Assembly (NCBI GenBank): GCA_000611775.1
Contig: KK106982.1
Span: 3,741,858 to 3,805,857, forward strand
From: Umbilicaria muhlenbergii
Lineage: Eukaryota > Ascomycota > Lecanoromycetes > Umbilicariales > Umbilicariaceae
Length of the DNA: 64,000 bases
Direction: 5' to 3'
The notes beneath the pieces are model-generated. The model worked only from the letters and a program-made list of their open reading frames with translations. It searched no databases and was not told the DNA's origin. The position numbers were made by a program, and so were the translations under genes. Positions 33,578-43,800 of the stretch are shown piece after piece; position 1 is the first letter of the stretch; every line of letters starts with the position of its first letter.

Positions 33578-35451
33578 ATGGTCGCCTGTCCAATATGTAG
33601 TAAGCCAGTCAAGGAAAGCAAAATCAATGTTCACCTCGATTCTGGCTGCGAAGCCTGGATCGACACTGCATCGTCTCCAACACTAAGCCAGCAGAATGGC
33701 GCCCCCGTCGCCAGCTTCTTCAGGACGCCGTCGGCAAAGAAACCGCCTACGCCAGCATCCACGAAATCAGAGAAGCAAGGCTCTCGAATACAAGAGCCGT
33801 CCATGAATGACCTGAAGCAGAAGCCGCCACCGCAAGCAGGGCTCAAACGGCAATTGGAACCTCAGAGCGCAGAGAAGGGGACGCTCGGTACATCCGTTGA
33901 ATCTGGCTCAAGCTTCGAAGATGAGGGCCCCTCTAAGCGACTGAAGGGTCCTACAGCACTTCAGAAAGCGGCACCACTTGCTGAGCGCATGCGGCCGAAG
34001 ACCCTCGACGACGTTTATGGGCAGGAATTGGTTGGTCCTACAGGAGTACTGCGGGGCCTTATCGAGACGGATCGTGTACCATCAATGATACTCTGGGGAG
34101 GGCCAGGTACAGGCAAAACAACGATTGCAAGGGTTATCGCTGGCATGGTCGGAAGTCGATTTGTGTACACTCGAACTGTCTTTGTTGAAGTGGAATATTT
34201 CGGTTGCTGACGAATACGGGGCACAGAGAAATAAATAGCACAAGCTCTGGTGTAGCGGAGTGCAAGAAGATATTTGCAGAAGCCAAGGGCGAGCTTGGTT
34301 TGACAGGGAGGAAGACCATTATTTTTTGTGATGAGATACACCGCTTCTCAAAGTCTCAACAGGATGTCTTCTTAGGGCCAGTGGAGAGCGGTCAGGTCAC
34401 CTTGATCGGGGCAACTACAGAGAACCCTTCTTTCAAGGTCCAAAACGCACTACTATCACGCTGCCGCACTTTCACTTTGTCGAAGTTGACCGACAGCGAT
34501 ATTACTTCGATCCTTCAGCATGCCTTGGAAGTGGAAGGACACAACTACGCTCCGTCGTCTCTGGTTGACTCGGAGCTGATTGCATACCTCGCGGCGTTCG
34601 CGGACGGCGACGCCCGCACAGCTCTGAATCTCTTGGAACTCGCCATGGTAAACCCACAAGCCGCTCCCAATCCCAGACAGACGAGGTCGACTAAACCTTC
34701 AACAGGATCTCTCCAAGCGTCCCAACACAACCAAGTCCGCCATCAAATCCGCCCTCACGAAAACCCTCGTGTACGACCGCGCCGGCGACCAACACTACGA
34801 CACGATCTCGGCCTTCCACAAATCCATCCGAGGCTCCGACCCCGACGCCTCACTCTACTACCTTGCGCGTATGCTCCAGTCCGGCGAAGACCCGCTCTAC
34901 ATCGCCCGCCGCCTCGTCGTCGTCGCGTCCGAGGACATCGGTCTCGCAGACAATACCATGCTCTCTCTCGCCACGGCCGCGTACACTGCGGCGGAGAAAA
35001 TCGGCATGCCCGAAGCGCGGATCAATCTTGCGCATGCGACGGTGGCGATGGCGTTGAGTAAAAAGAGCACGAGGGCTTATCGTGGGTTGGGGAATACTAT
35101 GGCGGCTTTGGATGAGCCGGGCGTGGCGGGACTGCCGGTTCCGGTGCATTTGAGGAACGCGCCGACGAAGCTGATGAAGGAGATGGGGTACGTACTGAAG
35201 CCTGAATTTCTTTGAAAGCTTTCCTGAAACCGCGCTTTCGACTTCTCTGCTGTCTGTCCTTTTTTTTTTTCCAGAGTACAAGACTGACCTTTTTCGGGTT
35301 CAGATATGGGGAGGAATATAAATATAATCCAAACTATAGAAACGGAAAGGTGCAGCAGGAGTATCTGCCCGAGGCTTTGAGGGGCAAGAGGTTTTTGGAA
35401 GATAATGATCTGGGAACGGAAATCGATCCGGAGTTTCGCGATTGGGAATAA
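33578..35451 (+). CDS. MGS1: DNA-dependent ATPase Mgs1/WRNIP1
   Basis: Mgs1/WRNIP1 is an AAA+ ATPase that helps maintain genome stability at stalled replication forks and binds ubiquitinated PCNA. The 545-residue product begins with a Rad18-type UBZ finger (Cys4, Cys7, His19, Cys24; 'ACPICSKPVKESKINVHLD'). A disordered linker with a PIP-like 'QNGAPVASFF' follows, and then the AAA core: 'LAERMRPKTLDDVYGQ', Walker A 'GGPGTGKT' at 174-181, 'VEINSTSSG', Walker B 'IIFCDEIHRF', sensor 'LIGATTENPSF' and 'SRCRTF'. The MgsA C-terminal domain contains 'DPLYIARRLVVVASEDIGLA' and ends with 'YGEEYKYNPNY'. The exons are 33578-34164, 34227-34647, 34706-35187 and 35304-35451; introns of 62, 58 and 116 nt give consistent phases. 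Length matches the family. Confidence 0.92.
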
Positions 35452-35927
35452 GATATCACGCTTATGGGAGGGGCGTCCAGAGCATATGATTTGGGATACA
35501 TGCAGCGCACAGGTTATGAGCGAAGATACCCATACATCTTGGCATACAATATAATGTCATTATCATTCATTCAGGTAGCCTTGGGCCCTCCAGGGAACTG
35601 TATCATCTTCTCGCTTTCCTAACATTCAAAACTTTTAATCATACCTGTACTGTCTCAATGACATGTAAAGAGGTATCATGAACCTGTCAATCATTTACTG
35701 AAATCATCTACTGGGGCGCTCCCGCACTGTCATCACCTCAGAACTAGACCAATGAGTACTCGTGCTGTAGCTGGGACTAGGATATCATCTGTCCGCGAGA
35801 CGTTGAGAGTAGGGGATTTGGAGCATATCCAGCGCATGGCTCATGAGCGAGGACACCCATCTATCTTGACATATAATGTAATGCCTGCCATTCATCGTCC
35901 CCCAACCATATCCACCTGCCTATGACA
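35452..35927. other. Convergent intergenic region between MGS1 and IES2
   Basis: No gene is supported. A partial direct repeat is visible: 'atgagcgaagatacccatacatcttg' around 35516 resembles 'atgagcgaggacacccatctatcttg' around 35843, preceded in both by 'cagcgca'. It suggests a roughly 330-bp local duplication remnant. Confidence 0.5.
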
Positions 35928-37224
35928 CTAACCCTCCACAACCTCCTCAACCATCCTGGCACCTCCCCTCCCAGCTTCAAAAACCCTTCCCACCGGCGTG
36001 CCCAACCACTCCTCCGGTACTCCGACCCTGCAACCCTTACTATCACTCACCCATCTCACGAACACCGGGTTCGGTTTTTCGTACTCGGCCTCCTGTTGCG
36101 GCGTACCGATCATGTCGCCATTAGCGTTCGTTTCGGCGGCGGAGATCTTGCCGCGGCGTTTGGGTGCTTGTTTCTTCAAGAGCCGGTTTATTGTGTCCAT
36201 CTTCTCTTCCTCGTTGCGTTTTTCGCTGAGGTTCTTGCGGCGACGGGCCATTTCCGCGCGGCGCATGGCGTGCTCTTCTGCTGTGAGATGTTTTTTGGTT
36301 TGGGGTTCTAGACTGGTAGTGAGTATCGGTGGAGTAGAGACGCAGTTGTATCAAAGACATACCCATGGGTAATTGGAGGAAGTCTCCGCCCATCACTTGG
36401 TCTAGCCTGCTCCTCTGCCGCTTCGTCATCTTGCTGACGTCGGGGGTACTTGCGCGGCTACCTGTCGCGGGGGTTCCGTCGTCGCTGTCTAGGTCTTCGT
36501 CGTCTTGTTCCATTTCCATGTCCGCACCCATGGGACCGGGTTGCCCGCTATCTCCTGCGTCTTCATCGTCTTCTGCCTCGGCGTCAGATTCTAGGGAAGA
36601 GAGGTCCTCGTCGTCGTCATCATCATCCAGTTGCATCTCCTTTGCTTCCACACCCTTCACCTTACCCTCCTGTGCAGGAGTAACTGTTAAGCTGGGTTTC
36701 GAGGCCGGCCCTGACATCTTGATTATTGGTGGCCGTGGCGTGGGCGCTTCGTCCATGTCAACGTCTCCATCAGCATCAGCGTCAGCGTCCACATCATCGC
36801 TCTCCCCTTCAGCGTCGTCGTCCTCCTCTTCCTCCTCTTCACTCGGCACAAGGTCATCATCTTCCTCCTGTTCCTCATCCTCTTCGTCTTCGCTCGGACT
36901 GTCGACCACATAGCTCTTCTTTCCCCTGGTTCCCCTGGGCCCAGTCAAAATCTCGCCTGGCTCAAATCTATCCCGCGAATTGACGGAAACGCTCTTCGTA
37001 GTACCCGAAGTGGCTTCGCGAAGTTTGCTGGAGGGCATCTTGACCGTCAGGCGGATGGACTTCTTCGTTTCGTCGGGTGATTTAGAAGGGGCACGCGCAA
37101 CAGTAATCGATGTGCCCATGCCCCCAGATGCAGCGCGGCGTGGACGTGTCATGGTGGCGGCTTGAGGAGTGCTGGCATTGGATGTTAGAGAGGCGCGAGA
37201 ACGGAGCGTTCGTCTTTGAGGCAT
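35928..37224 (-). CDS. IES2: INO80 chromatin-remodelling complex subunit Ies2 (PAPA-1 domain)
   Basis: Ies2 (INO80B in animals) activates the INO80 nucleosome remodeller in the nucleus, with roles in transcription, replication and repair. The 413-residue product has a basic N-terminus ('RTLRSRASLTSN', 'TRPRRAASG') and a conserved beta-like stretch ('SIRLTVKMPSSKLRE'). A very acidic middle (runs of Asp/Glu over about residues 105-260) follows. The C-terminal PAPA-1 region is 'MTKRQRSRLDQVMGGDFLQL' then 'TAEEHAMRRAEMARRRKNLS', continuing 'EKRNEEEKMDTINRLLKKQA'. The exons are 36363-37224 and 35928-36307 on the minus strand; the 55-nt intron joins in phase 1 (MG to EPQTKK). A final 60-residue tail after the PAPA-1 helix contains 'PNPVFVRWVSDSKGCRVGVP', as in other fungal homologues. 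The acidic region makes exact alignment hard, but the domain pair is distinctive. Confidence 0.85.
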
Positions 37225-38051
37225 GATAGCTGGTATATATTCGACTGTATGACAAAACAGGAATCGTGATCTAGAGATGAAAAAGAGAGTTGTGATTCGA
37301 AAGGACTTGATAATTGAACAAAGAAGTTTGTAAAGTGCAGCTGCGCATGTTCAGAGGATGCAAGCTGCCGCTACAGTAGGCTGACCAACGAAAGGCTGTG
37401 GTAATTCGAAAGCTGATATCAAAGGCAAGGGGATTTATAGCCTAGGACACGGGACGCTGTCATTGGCGATGATTGGAAAAAAGGCACTGCCACAACAGGA
37501 AGTGCTTGTATCAACTGAACACGCGCACATGCTCATGAAGAAGCTGTTCAATAGACTACAAGGGAAGGTATGTCGGTGAGGCGACTTACCTGTCCAGAGC
37601 TCGGGCTTCTGTTTGAACCGGGGGTCTACGATCCTTGTTTTCCACGATCCAATCGTCGTTGCCCTCACTATCGTCGTACTCAGTGCTAAGCCTGCGCAGT
37701 CGCTTAGTGGGTCTCTCTGCCATTCTGATTGACTGCTATCCGTTGGGTGAGCTCCAATACCGGCAGCGGAAGGGGCGTAGCATGTACTTTGTAGACAACT
37801 CTGCAACAATGCAGCCAAGTCCAACTGCCGCGGATCGACGAGAACTTTCCAGCAACAGGAGCAAGAAGAATCTAGCCGATACTTGGTGATTTCAATACAT
37901 ATCAGTCTATCAACCGCCTATGTCTACTCTATGTTGCTGCATCGCCGCTTACTCATCACTGAGTCATTAAGCCGAGGCTTCACGTACAACTTCGGCATCA
38001 TCGAGTGTTTGCGCCGGCGAGCTTGCAGCTCCAGCACAAATCACATCCGCG
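37225..38051. promoter_or_regulatory. Divergent intergenic region between IES2 and PEX14
   Basis: This holds both promoters. On the minus strand, 37590-37723 encodes a 45-residue piece beginning 'MAERPTKRLRRLSTEYDDSE' and ending at a good donor (gtaagt). The only nearby acceptor would leave a 34-nt intron, and no downstream exon makes sense. It may be a gene fragment or chance. Confidence 0.4.
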
Positions 38052-39259
38052 ATGGGTGATCCCAAAGGAAGATCAATACCGCAATGGCAACAGCAGGATG
38101 CTGTGAAAGACCCAAAGGAACCCCCGAAAGAGCTGGGAAAATCAGATCATGAGGAAAAGCCCCCGCCATCCCGAGCTGCTCTATTAGAACAAGCAGCCAA
38201 ATTCCTAGAGGCCGACGATATTCGAGACGCCCCAACGGAGCGGAAGATATCATTCTTGGAATCTAAAGGTCTGACGAATGAGGAGATACACAAACTCTTG
38301 GGAATATCCCGGAATACAGACCCTGTAACGAAGCCAATTGCTCAGGCCAGGCCCGTGGATCAGAAGGTGTGGAAATAGTCTCCTTCTCAGAGACCGCTGA
38401 TGCTGATGACTCTCTCAAGACCACAACTTTGAAACCTCCACAGGGCAGTCCTGCCCCAGATTCATCATCTATACCAAACCCTCAATCACGAGACATTCCG
38501 CCAATAATTACCTATCCCGAATTCCTGCTCCACTCCCAGAAGCCACCGCCCCTGATCACAGCCCGACGCCTCCTAACAACCTTCTACATCGCGTCCGGAG
38601 CCGCGGCCACCATCTATGGCGCCAGCAAATATCTCGTGACACCAATGATCGACTCCCTAACCACAGCACGGCATTCCCTCTTCGAAACGGCCTCCTCCAA
38701 TCTCACCACCCTCAATACAAAACTCGAGAGCGTCGTCTCGGTAATCCCAGACCCGCATTCTTCACATCCCACCAAAGACCACACCCAAAGCGGAATCGAC
38801 GACGACGAAGCCTCATCAACCACCTCCGACCCAACCGAGCTCTTCCACCGCGACACCGGCACTCAGACAACCCCCCAACTCTCCCGCTCCCCTTCCTCCA
38901 CCTCATCTTCAGCTCCACCAGACCCAGAAACTGATACAGCATCAGCCACCCTCAACGGCCACCTCTCCCGCCTCTCCATCATCCACTCCCACCTCTCAGA
39001 ACTCCTGACCGACAACACACACCAGAGCGAATCAGAAGATCAGATTACAGATCGCCTCACCGATCTGCAGATGTATCTAGAGGGTTTGGCGTATGGAAGT
39101 TCTTCATATGTGAACGGGTATGGTGCCGGTGGGACGAATCCCGGTGCAAATGAGGACGAAATTGCGAGGGTGAAGGCGGAGATAAGAGGCGTTAAGGGGG
39201 TTTTGTTGAGCGCGCGGAATTTTCCTGGAGGAGGGGGTAGAGGGAGGGTGGGGCCTTAG
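38052..39259 (+). CDS. PEX14: Peroxisomal docking protein Pex14
   Basis: Pex14 forms the peroxisomal membrane docking site for the cargo receptors Pex5 and Pex7. The 384-residue product has the Pex14 N-terminal three-helix domain at about residues 39-85 ('SRAALLEQAAKFLEADDIRD', 'TERKISFLESKGLTNEEIHK', 'LLGI'). A Pro-rich linker follows, then 'IPPIITYPEFLLHSQKPPPL' and the predicted membrane segment 'LLTTFYIASGAAATIYGASK'. A coiled-coil comes next ('LTTARHSLFETASSNLTTLN'), then a Ser/Thr/Asp-rich tail with 'LNGHLSRLSIIHSHLSELL'. The exons are 38052-38366 and 38420-39259. The intron gtgtgg...ctcaag (53 nt) restores frame; a competing acceptor at 38443 would remove eight residues. The C-terminus is Gly-rich. 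Size and domain order match fungal Pex14. Confidence 0.85.
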
Positions 39260-39579
39260 TGGTTGGGCTGGAATTTATATTGGGAAAGGCATCTGGAGTA
39301 CTTGGAGTATTGATGGGCTGGGCTCAGCGATGGGCATTTGAGTGGTAGCATGTTTATATACCTCGCTGACGCTATAGGAGGATATTCAAAACACATGGAG
39401 ATTGATATCGAACCTGAAGCGGTTTGGCCCTCTTTAAGCTATATCACAACCGAGAATGTGGCACTCCCAGTGGTTACGAATCTATTGCATGGATCACTAT
39501 CACCACTTCAACGCCTCAGCATCTACATGTTCTAGGGTTTTTTGCTGATCCATCAGTGCAGGACGATGCACTCCTTCTC
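39260..39579. other. Convergent intergenic region
   Basis: This lies between PEX14 and the FRA10AC1-like pseudogene. I see nothing beyond 3' flanks. Confidence 0.5.
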
Positions 39580-40169
39580 TCACAGGGCTCCTTGATCGCG
39601 CCAGACATCTCTCAGGCCTCCTTCCATCATCCTGCCTCCGCTCAGCCCTTTCGTCACGCCCGAGTTTCGGCTTTTGTAACAAGCGCTCGCACTTCCAGAC
39701 CTTCACGAGTGCGTCGTTCTCTCCAGCTTCCTCATATACAAAATTCAACTCCACGGTATACAGGCCGCGGCGCCCTCTAGTTTTGCTCTCAACGATGTCA
39801 TTGTTTTGGCGGCACAACCGTGCGGCACAAGTGAATTGTCCACCTCCCGCAAGGACTTTGGTTTAGGCCGCCACCGCATGGCTAACTTTTGGTACTTGTA
39901 TTGGCTGAGACCTACGAGGGCGAATTTTCGGAATAATCCATTGTGGTACTTCTTCGCTAGTCGCTTGTCCTTGGAGGCCGGGTCTGAGCTGGACAATTCC
40001 TCCTCGTTATCTCTAATTAACTTGTGATTGTGCTCGAGGATGTCACGTTCTGTGTGTGAGTAGGGGCTCTCCCGCCATGAAAGCGCACGTAGGCGTCAGC
40101 GCGCTGAAGATGGCGAGTATAGGCTGAGGTGTTGCAGCTGAATGGAGAGAATGTGCTTGGATCGGCCAT
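39580..40169 (-). pseudogene. FRA10AC1-like gene disrupted by three one-base frame changes
   Basis: FRA10AC1 homologues are nuclear proteins found with spliceosomes. Pieces in the expected order, read on the minus strand from 40169, are 'NTSAYTRHLQRADAYVRF', 'TERDILEHNHKLIRDNEEEL', 'LAKKYHNGLFRKFALVGLSQ', 'YKYQKLAMRWR', 'VLAGGGQFTCA' and 'GLYTVELNFVYEEAGENDAL'. The last is followed by the region of the second zinc-type CxxC. Reading must shift by one base near 40071-40085, near 39857 and near 39676-39685. The first two fit loss of one base in G or A runs and the last fits gain of a T. No GT-AG introns explain these steps. About 196 codons would remain, close to fungal family length. It is either a young pseudogene or a real gene hit by homopolymer sequencing errors. 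Confidence 0.65.
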
Positions 40170-40238
40170 GACTGGCTAGGGTGGTGAAGCATTTCGCGAT
40201 TGAGTTTTTCCTACGGCTCAATCTGTGGTCCTAGGCCC

Positions 40239-40695
40239 TCATGAGGGCTTGCTTCCCTTGGCCTGGGGTGGTGGCCCTTCAGCCGCTTCTCTACGCTTTT
40301 CGTCCGCCTTTGCCTGCTCCCAGAACCGAAGGACGGACCACCGGGATTGCTCTGGCCTGTCGAGTCTTTGCGTCGCCCCAGCAGCATTCGCCTCCGCTTC
40401 TGCCTCTTTCAAGATCTCTATTGTTTTAGGATCGGGAGTGTGAGCTGCTTCAAAGTGTTCCCTGTTAGAAGTCAGCTTAAGATTGCCAGAGTGTCTGCAA
40501 AACATGAAGCCCACTGTTCCTTCTCGAGCTTTTCCCGCTCCTGCTTCTTAAATTCTGGTCCGAACACTGCTATGCCTAAGAAATCCTGAGTGCCTTTGAA
40601 TCAAGGAAGGGTCTAGTGTAGATATTGCACTGACCATTGAATACCCCGAATGCAGTAGCCAGGAACAGGGGAAATATTCCCCTGATTTTGCTCAT
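40239..40695 (-). CDS. Small membrane protein, probably mitochondrial, unknown function
   Basis: The three minus-strand exons 40635-40695, 40515-40575 and 40239-40461 (introns of 59 and 53 nt, phases consistent) give 114 residues. An N-terminal hydrophobic helix ('IFPLFLATAFGVFNGIAVF', about residues 7-25) is followed by a charged amphipathic helix ('PEFKKQEREKLEKEQEHF') and a Glu/Ala/Lys-rich tail ending in 'GPPPQAKGSKPS'. A positively charged start plus a single helix and a soluble charged tail fits a small inner-membrane or ER protein. I do not recognise a named family. No single open frame covers it, so the model depends on the splice sites. It shares a 193-bp upstream region with MUS7. 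Confidence 0.6.
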
Positions 40696-40888
40696 TATCA
40701 AATGTGAATGGAGAGATGGCAAAAATTGGCACAGTGACGATGACGAACCCCTCACCCCACGCTAAGATTTAGTCGCGTAAATGCGCGTCTCCCAGGCTTG
40801 GGGTTGTCAACCGCGAAGTCAAGCATGACTACAAGGCTCAATGTTAACCACCAGAAATCTTCCTATAACGCTATGATCGGCTCTCTAG
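40696..40888. promoter_or_regulatory. 193-bp divergent promoter of the small membrane protein gene and MUS7
   Basis: Both start codons flank this short segment. A TATA box is not evident. Confidence 0.5.
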
Positions 40889-43800
40889 ATGGCAGAATGG
40901 AGAGATCGAGGCTTCGTTGCCGACTCCGATGACGACGATGAGGCAACAGCCAGTAACGATACCCAGAATCCACGCCACATCGACCCCTCCTTGGACGAGG
41001 GCTTTCGCGATATAGATGATCTGCAGGATGATGGCAAAAGTGAGACTACCGACAGGAGCAATGAGGCCGCTGTTCCAATTGATACTGGGGAGGACCCATA
41101 CGTAGTAGAGGCGAACGCCTTACTTCTGTCTGGCACTGCTTGCAACAAATCAAGTGCAAGGGATACCAAAGAGGCGTTCAAGACCCTGGTACAAGTCGTC
41201 GAGACTGAAGATGACATCGACGAGCTCCAGCAAGACCACTATGGGGTAAGTGCTACTGCGCAAATTGAAGCAGAGCTGAACTACGAAGCTCGCAGAGCGG
41301 AGGACAGGGTTCAACAAGCCGATGACTACGATAGTGTACTATCTTCACCCCTTACGGAACCTCCTTCCACTCCGCCCATCCTATCTCCCGAACAGCCTCG
41401 AAATGCCTTACTCTCATCAAGCAGTCCTCTCGCTGCAGTAGTTCTTAAAACACCGGAGGCGCAACGCTCAACGTCAGGGAAAGATGCGGAGGGCGATACA
41501 AGAGTTGCACAAAATAATGAGACCGTTGGAGACCTCCGCCCTCTTCGTGCTCTACGTCAGAGAAATCCGATTCAGCTACATCCCTATGCGGTGGAGAGCG
41601 AGATGTATCGCCAAACCTTGAAGGCTCGAGGGCTGAAGCCGTTACGAATTGCTCAAGGGCAGACAGAAACCCATGTCGATGAGGAGGAGGACTCTCAGGA
41701 ACGTGAATTCAATGCCGTTGAAGAGGAGGAGTCTGTCAACGACAAGAACGATGTGCAGTACAATGTACGTCCGGCTGTCTCTGTAAGAGTTGTCGTGCCC
41801 GCCACTACAGCCCTTCACCGCAACAATGCCTTTACTGTCGATGGAGATGATCTACCGGACGTCGATGCACTTCTTCGCCACTCTCCTATGGGCGTCTCAG
41901 CGCAAGGCTACAAACGCCGTAAAACCGCCCATACATTCTCGAAGAGACCTCGAGTGCTCTCTGACGAATCCGACCAAATGCGGTCTGCTAGGTCAGCTTC
42001 CCACCGAGGCGAGAATGGTCTTTCGCCAGATGGCTTTGACGACGATCACGTTTACGACGTGCCCCGTTCCCCACCACCATCAGGAAGCTCGGCATCACCA
42101 GGGCTTTCGGAGTCTAACAATCACAGCTTTCGCTTTCCGCTAGGTTTCACCCCACAACCTCTACAAACGCCCGCAACATCTTCGGAATCCAGCAAGCAGA
42201 CAAAATTGCCGCCTTTAGAAACTACAGATTCAGAGGAGGAGTCAATTGCCGCAAAGCAAAACGAAGATTCTCAAGGAACCACAGAACCAGAGTCATCTGA
42301 TTCGGAAAACGAGGTCTCCCAGCAACTCGAGCATGTACAACGCAAGATCAGAGGCGTACTTCCAGCTTCGTGGTTGAAACTTGACATGAAGACTCATGTC
42401 AAGAAACCAGACAAGCGGGCTGTAACTGACTTTCATCGCGTGTCACCGGTCAAAAATGGTGTGCAACGAGGTGTAGCGCGACCTGTCTCTCGATCCAAGG
42501 TATGGAGTCTAAGCGTAGCAAACGAGAAAGAGCAGGCGATTGTTCTCTCTGATGGTTCGGTTTCGGAAAACGAAAGTACTGGAGCTTTCGCAGAACAGGC
42601 AGATCGAACAAGTGGACTATCCGATGACGATGCCACTGACTTACCGATGCTGGACCCCTGGAGGGATCTTGAGGAAGATAACAGCATCGATGCAATGCTG
42701 CCAACTGCCAGGCGTACGACTGGACCATCCGGGAATAAGAAAGCCAGACAATCTCGATTGACAAACGGTAATGGAGTTAGGAGACAACGTCCGACAGATC
42801 GCGGCCTTTTCAAGAAAGGCAACGGCAGTCACCATCACCAGCCAAGGATTACGGACCATATTAGTAAAAGCGGCGGAAGGAAAGCACCAGCTCTCAAGCC
42901 AGCTAAGTTCCGACCACCAAAGCTGAGCATCTTGGATGTAGCAACGGTATCCACAGGAAAGCCCGATGTGAATCCCGACTTCCTTCGATTCGCCGCTCGT
43001 GCGGTACGGGCACGGAAAGATAAAGGTAGGCACAGCCCATCGCGCAAGTTTATCCGCTTGGCGACAGGGGAGGACACAGAAGATGCCTGCGAAACTCTGC
43101 GTAATTGGCGCGAAGGGACTCTTGCACCTGCGGGAGGGATTTGCGATAGCCACTTGGAAAGACCTCACTTAGGACGAGACCCGTTGAGCGTTCGGTCAGG
43201 TAACGAGGGTCGACCGGCAAGAAGGCTTACGCAGCCCGAGCAAGGCTGGAAAGAGTCATTTTTGCGGACAGATTCAGGGAAGACAAGGCAGGCTCATCGA
43301 GAAAAGCAAGGAAAAGGTCGCCAAACTCTGTTGGACCATATCAAGCAAAGAAAGCCCGTGGCAACCTCACCAACGTTGGGCCAGGGAGACAAAACCATAC
43401 CTAGGATCCGTTGGAAAAAGGATGGCCTGGGACAGGGACAACTCACAACATCCCTGCAGGCTACAGGCGTCTCAAGGCCTGCGATGCTGGAATCGCTACA
43501 GGTTGTCAATGATCATGATCGTCCTCAGGCGGCCTTTCAAAGAGACATGTCACATATCAACCACAAAAGGTCTACTCTGGGTGCACCAAACCTGTTACTA
43601 GCACGCTTTCTGGAGGACGAAGACACGATTGGGCTCACGGCGCCCACTGTCTCTAATTCAAACGAGGAGGATTACAAGGTCTTGGCGGCAGTAAAGCAAG
43701 CAATCCCTCACCGGGCCCGGAAGAGACGTCCGCGACATTTCGACGTTGAACAGCCTTTATATAGACAGCCCAGCGTACCCATCGTGATCGAAGATGATTC

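Noticed and set aside
36365-36913. Ser-rich plus-strand frame
   Set aside because: It is the complement of the Asp/Glu-rich region of IES2.
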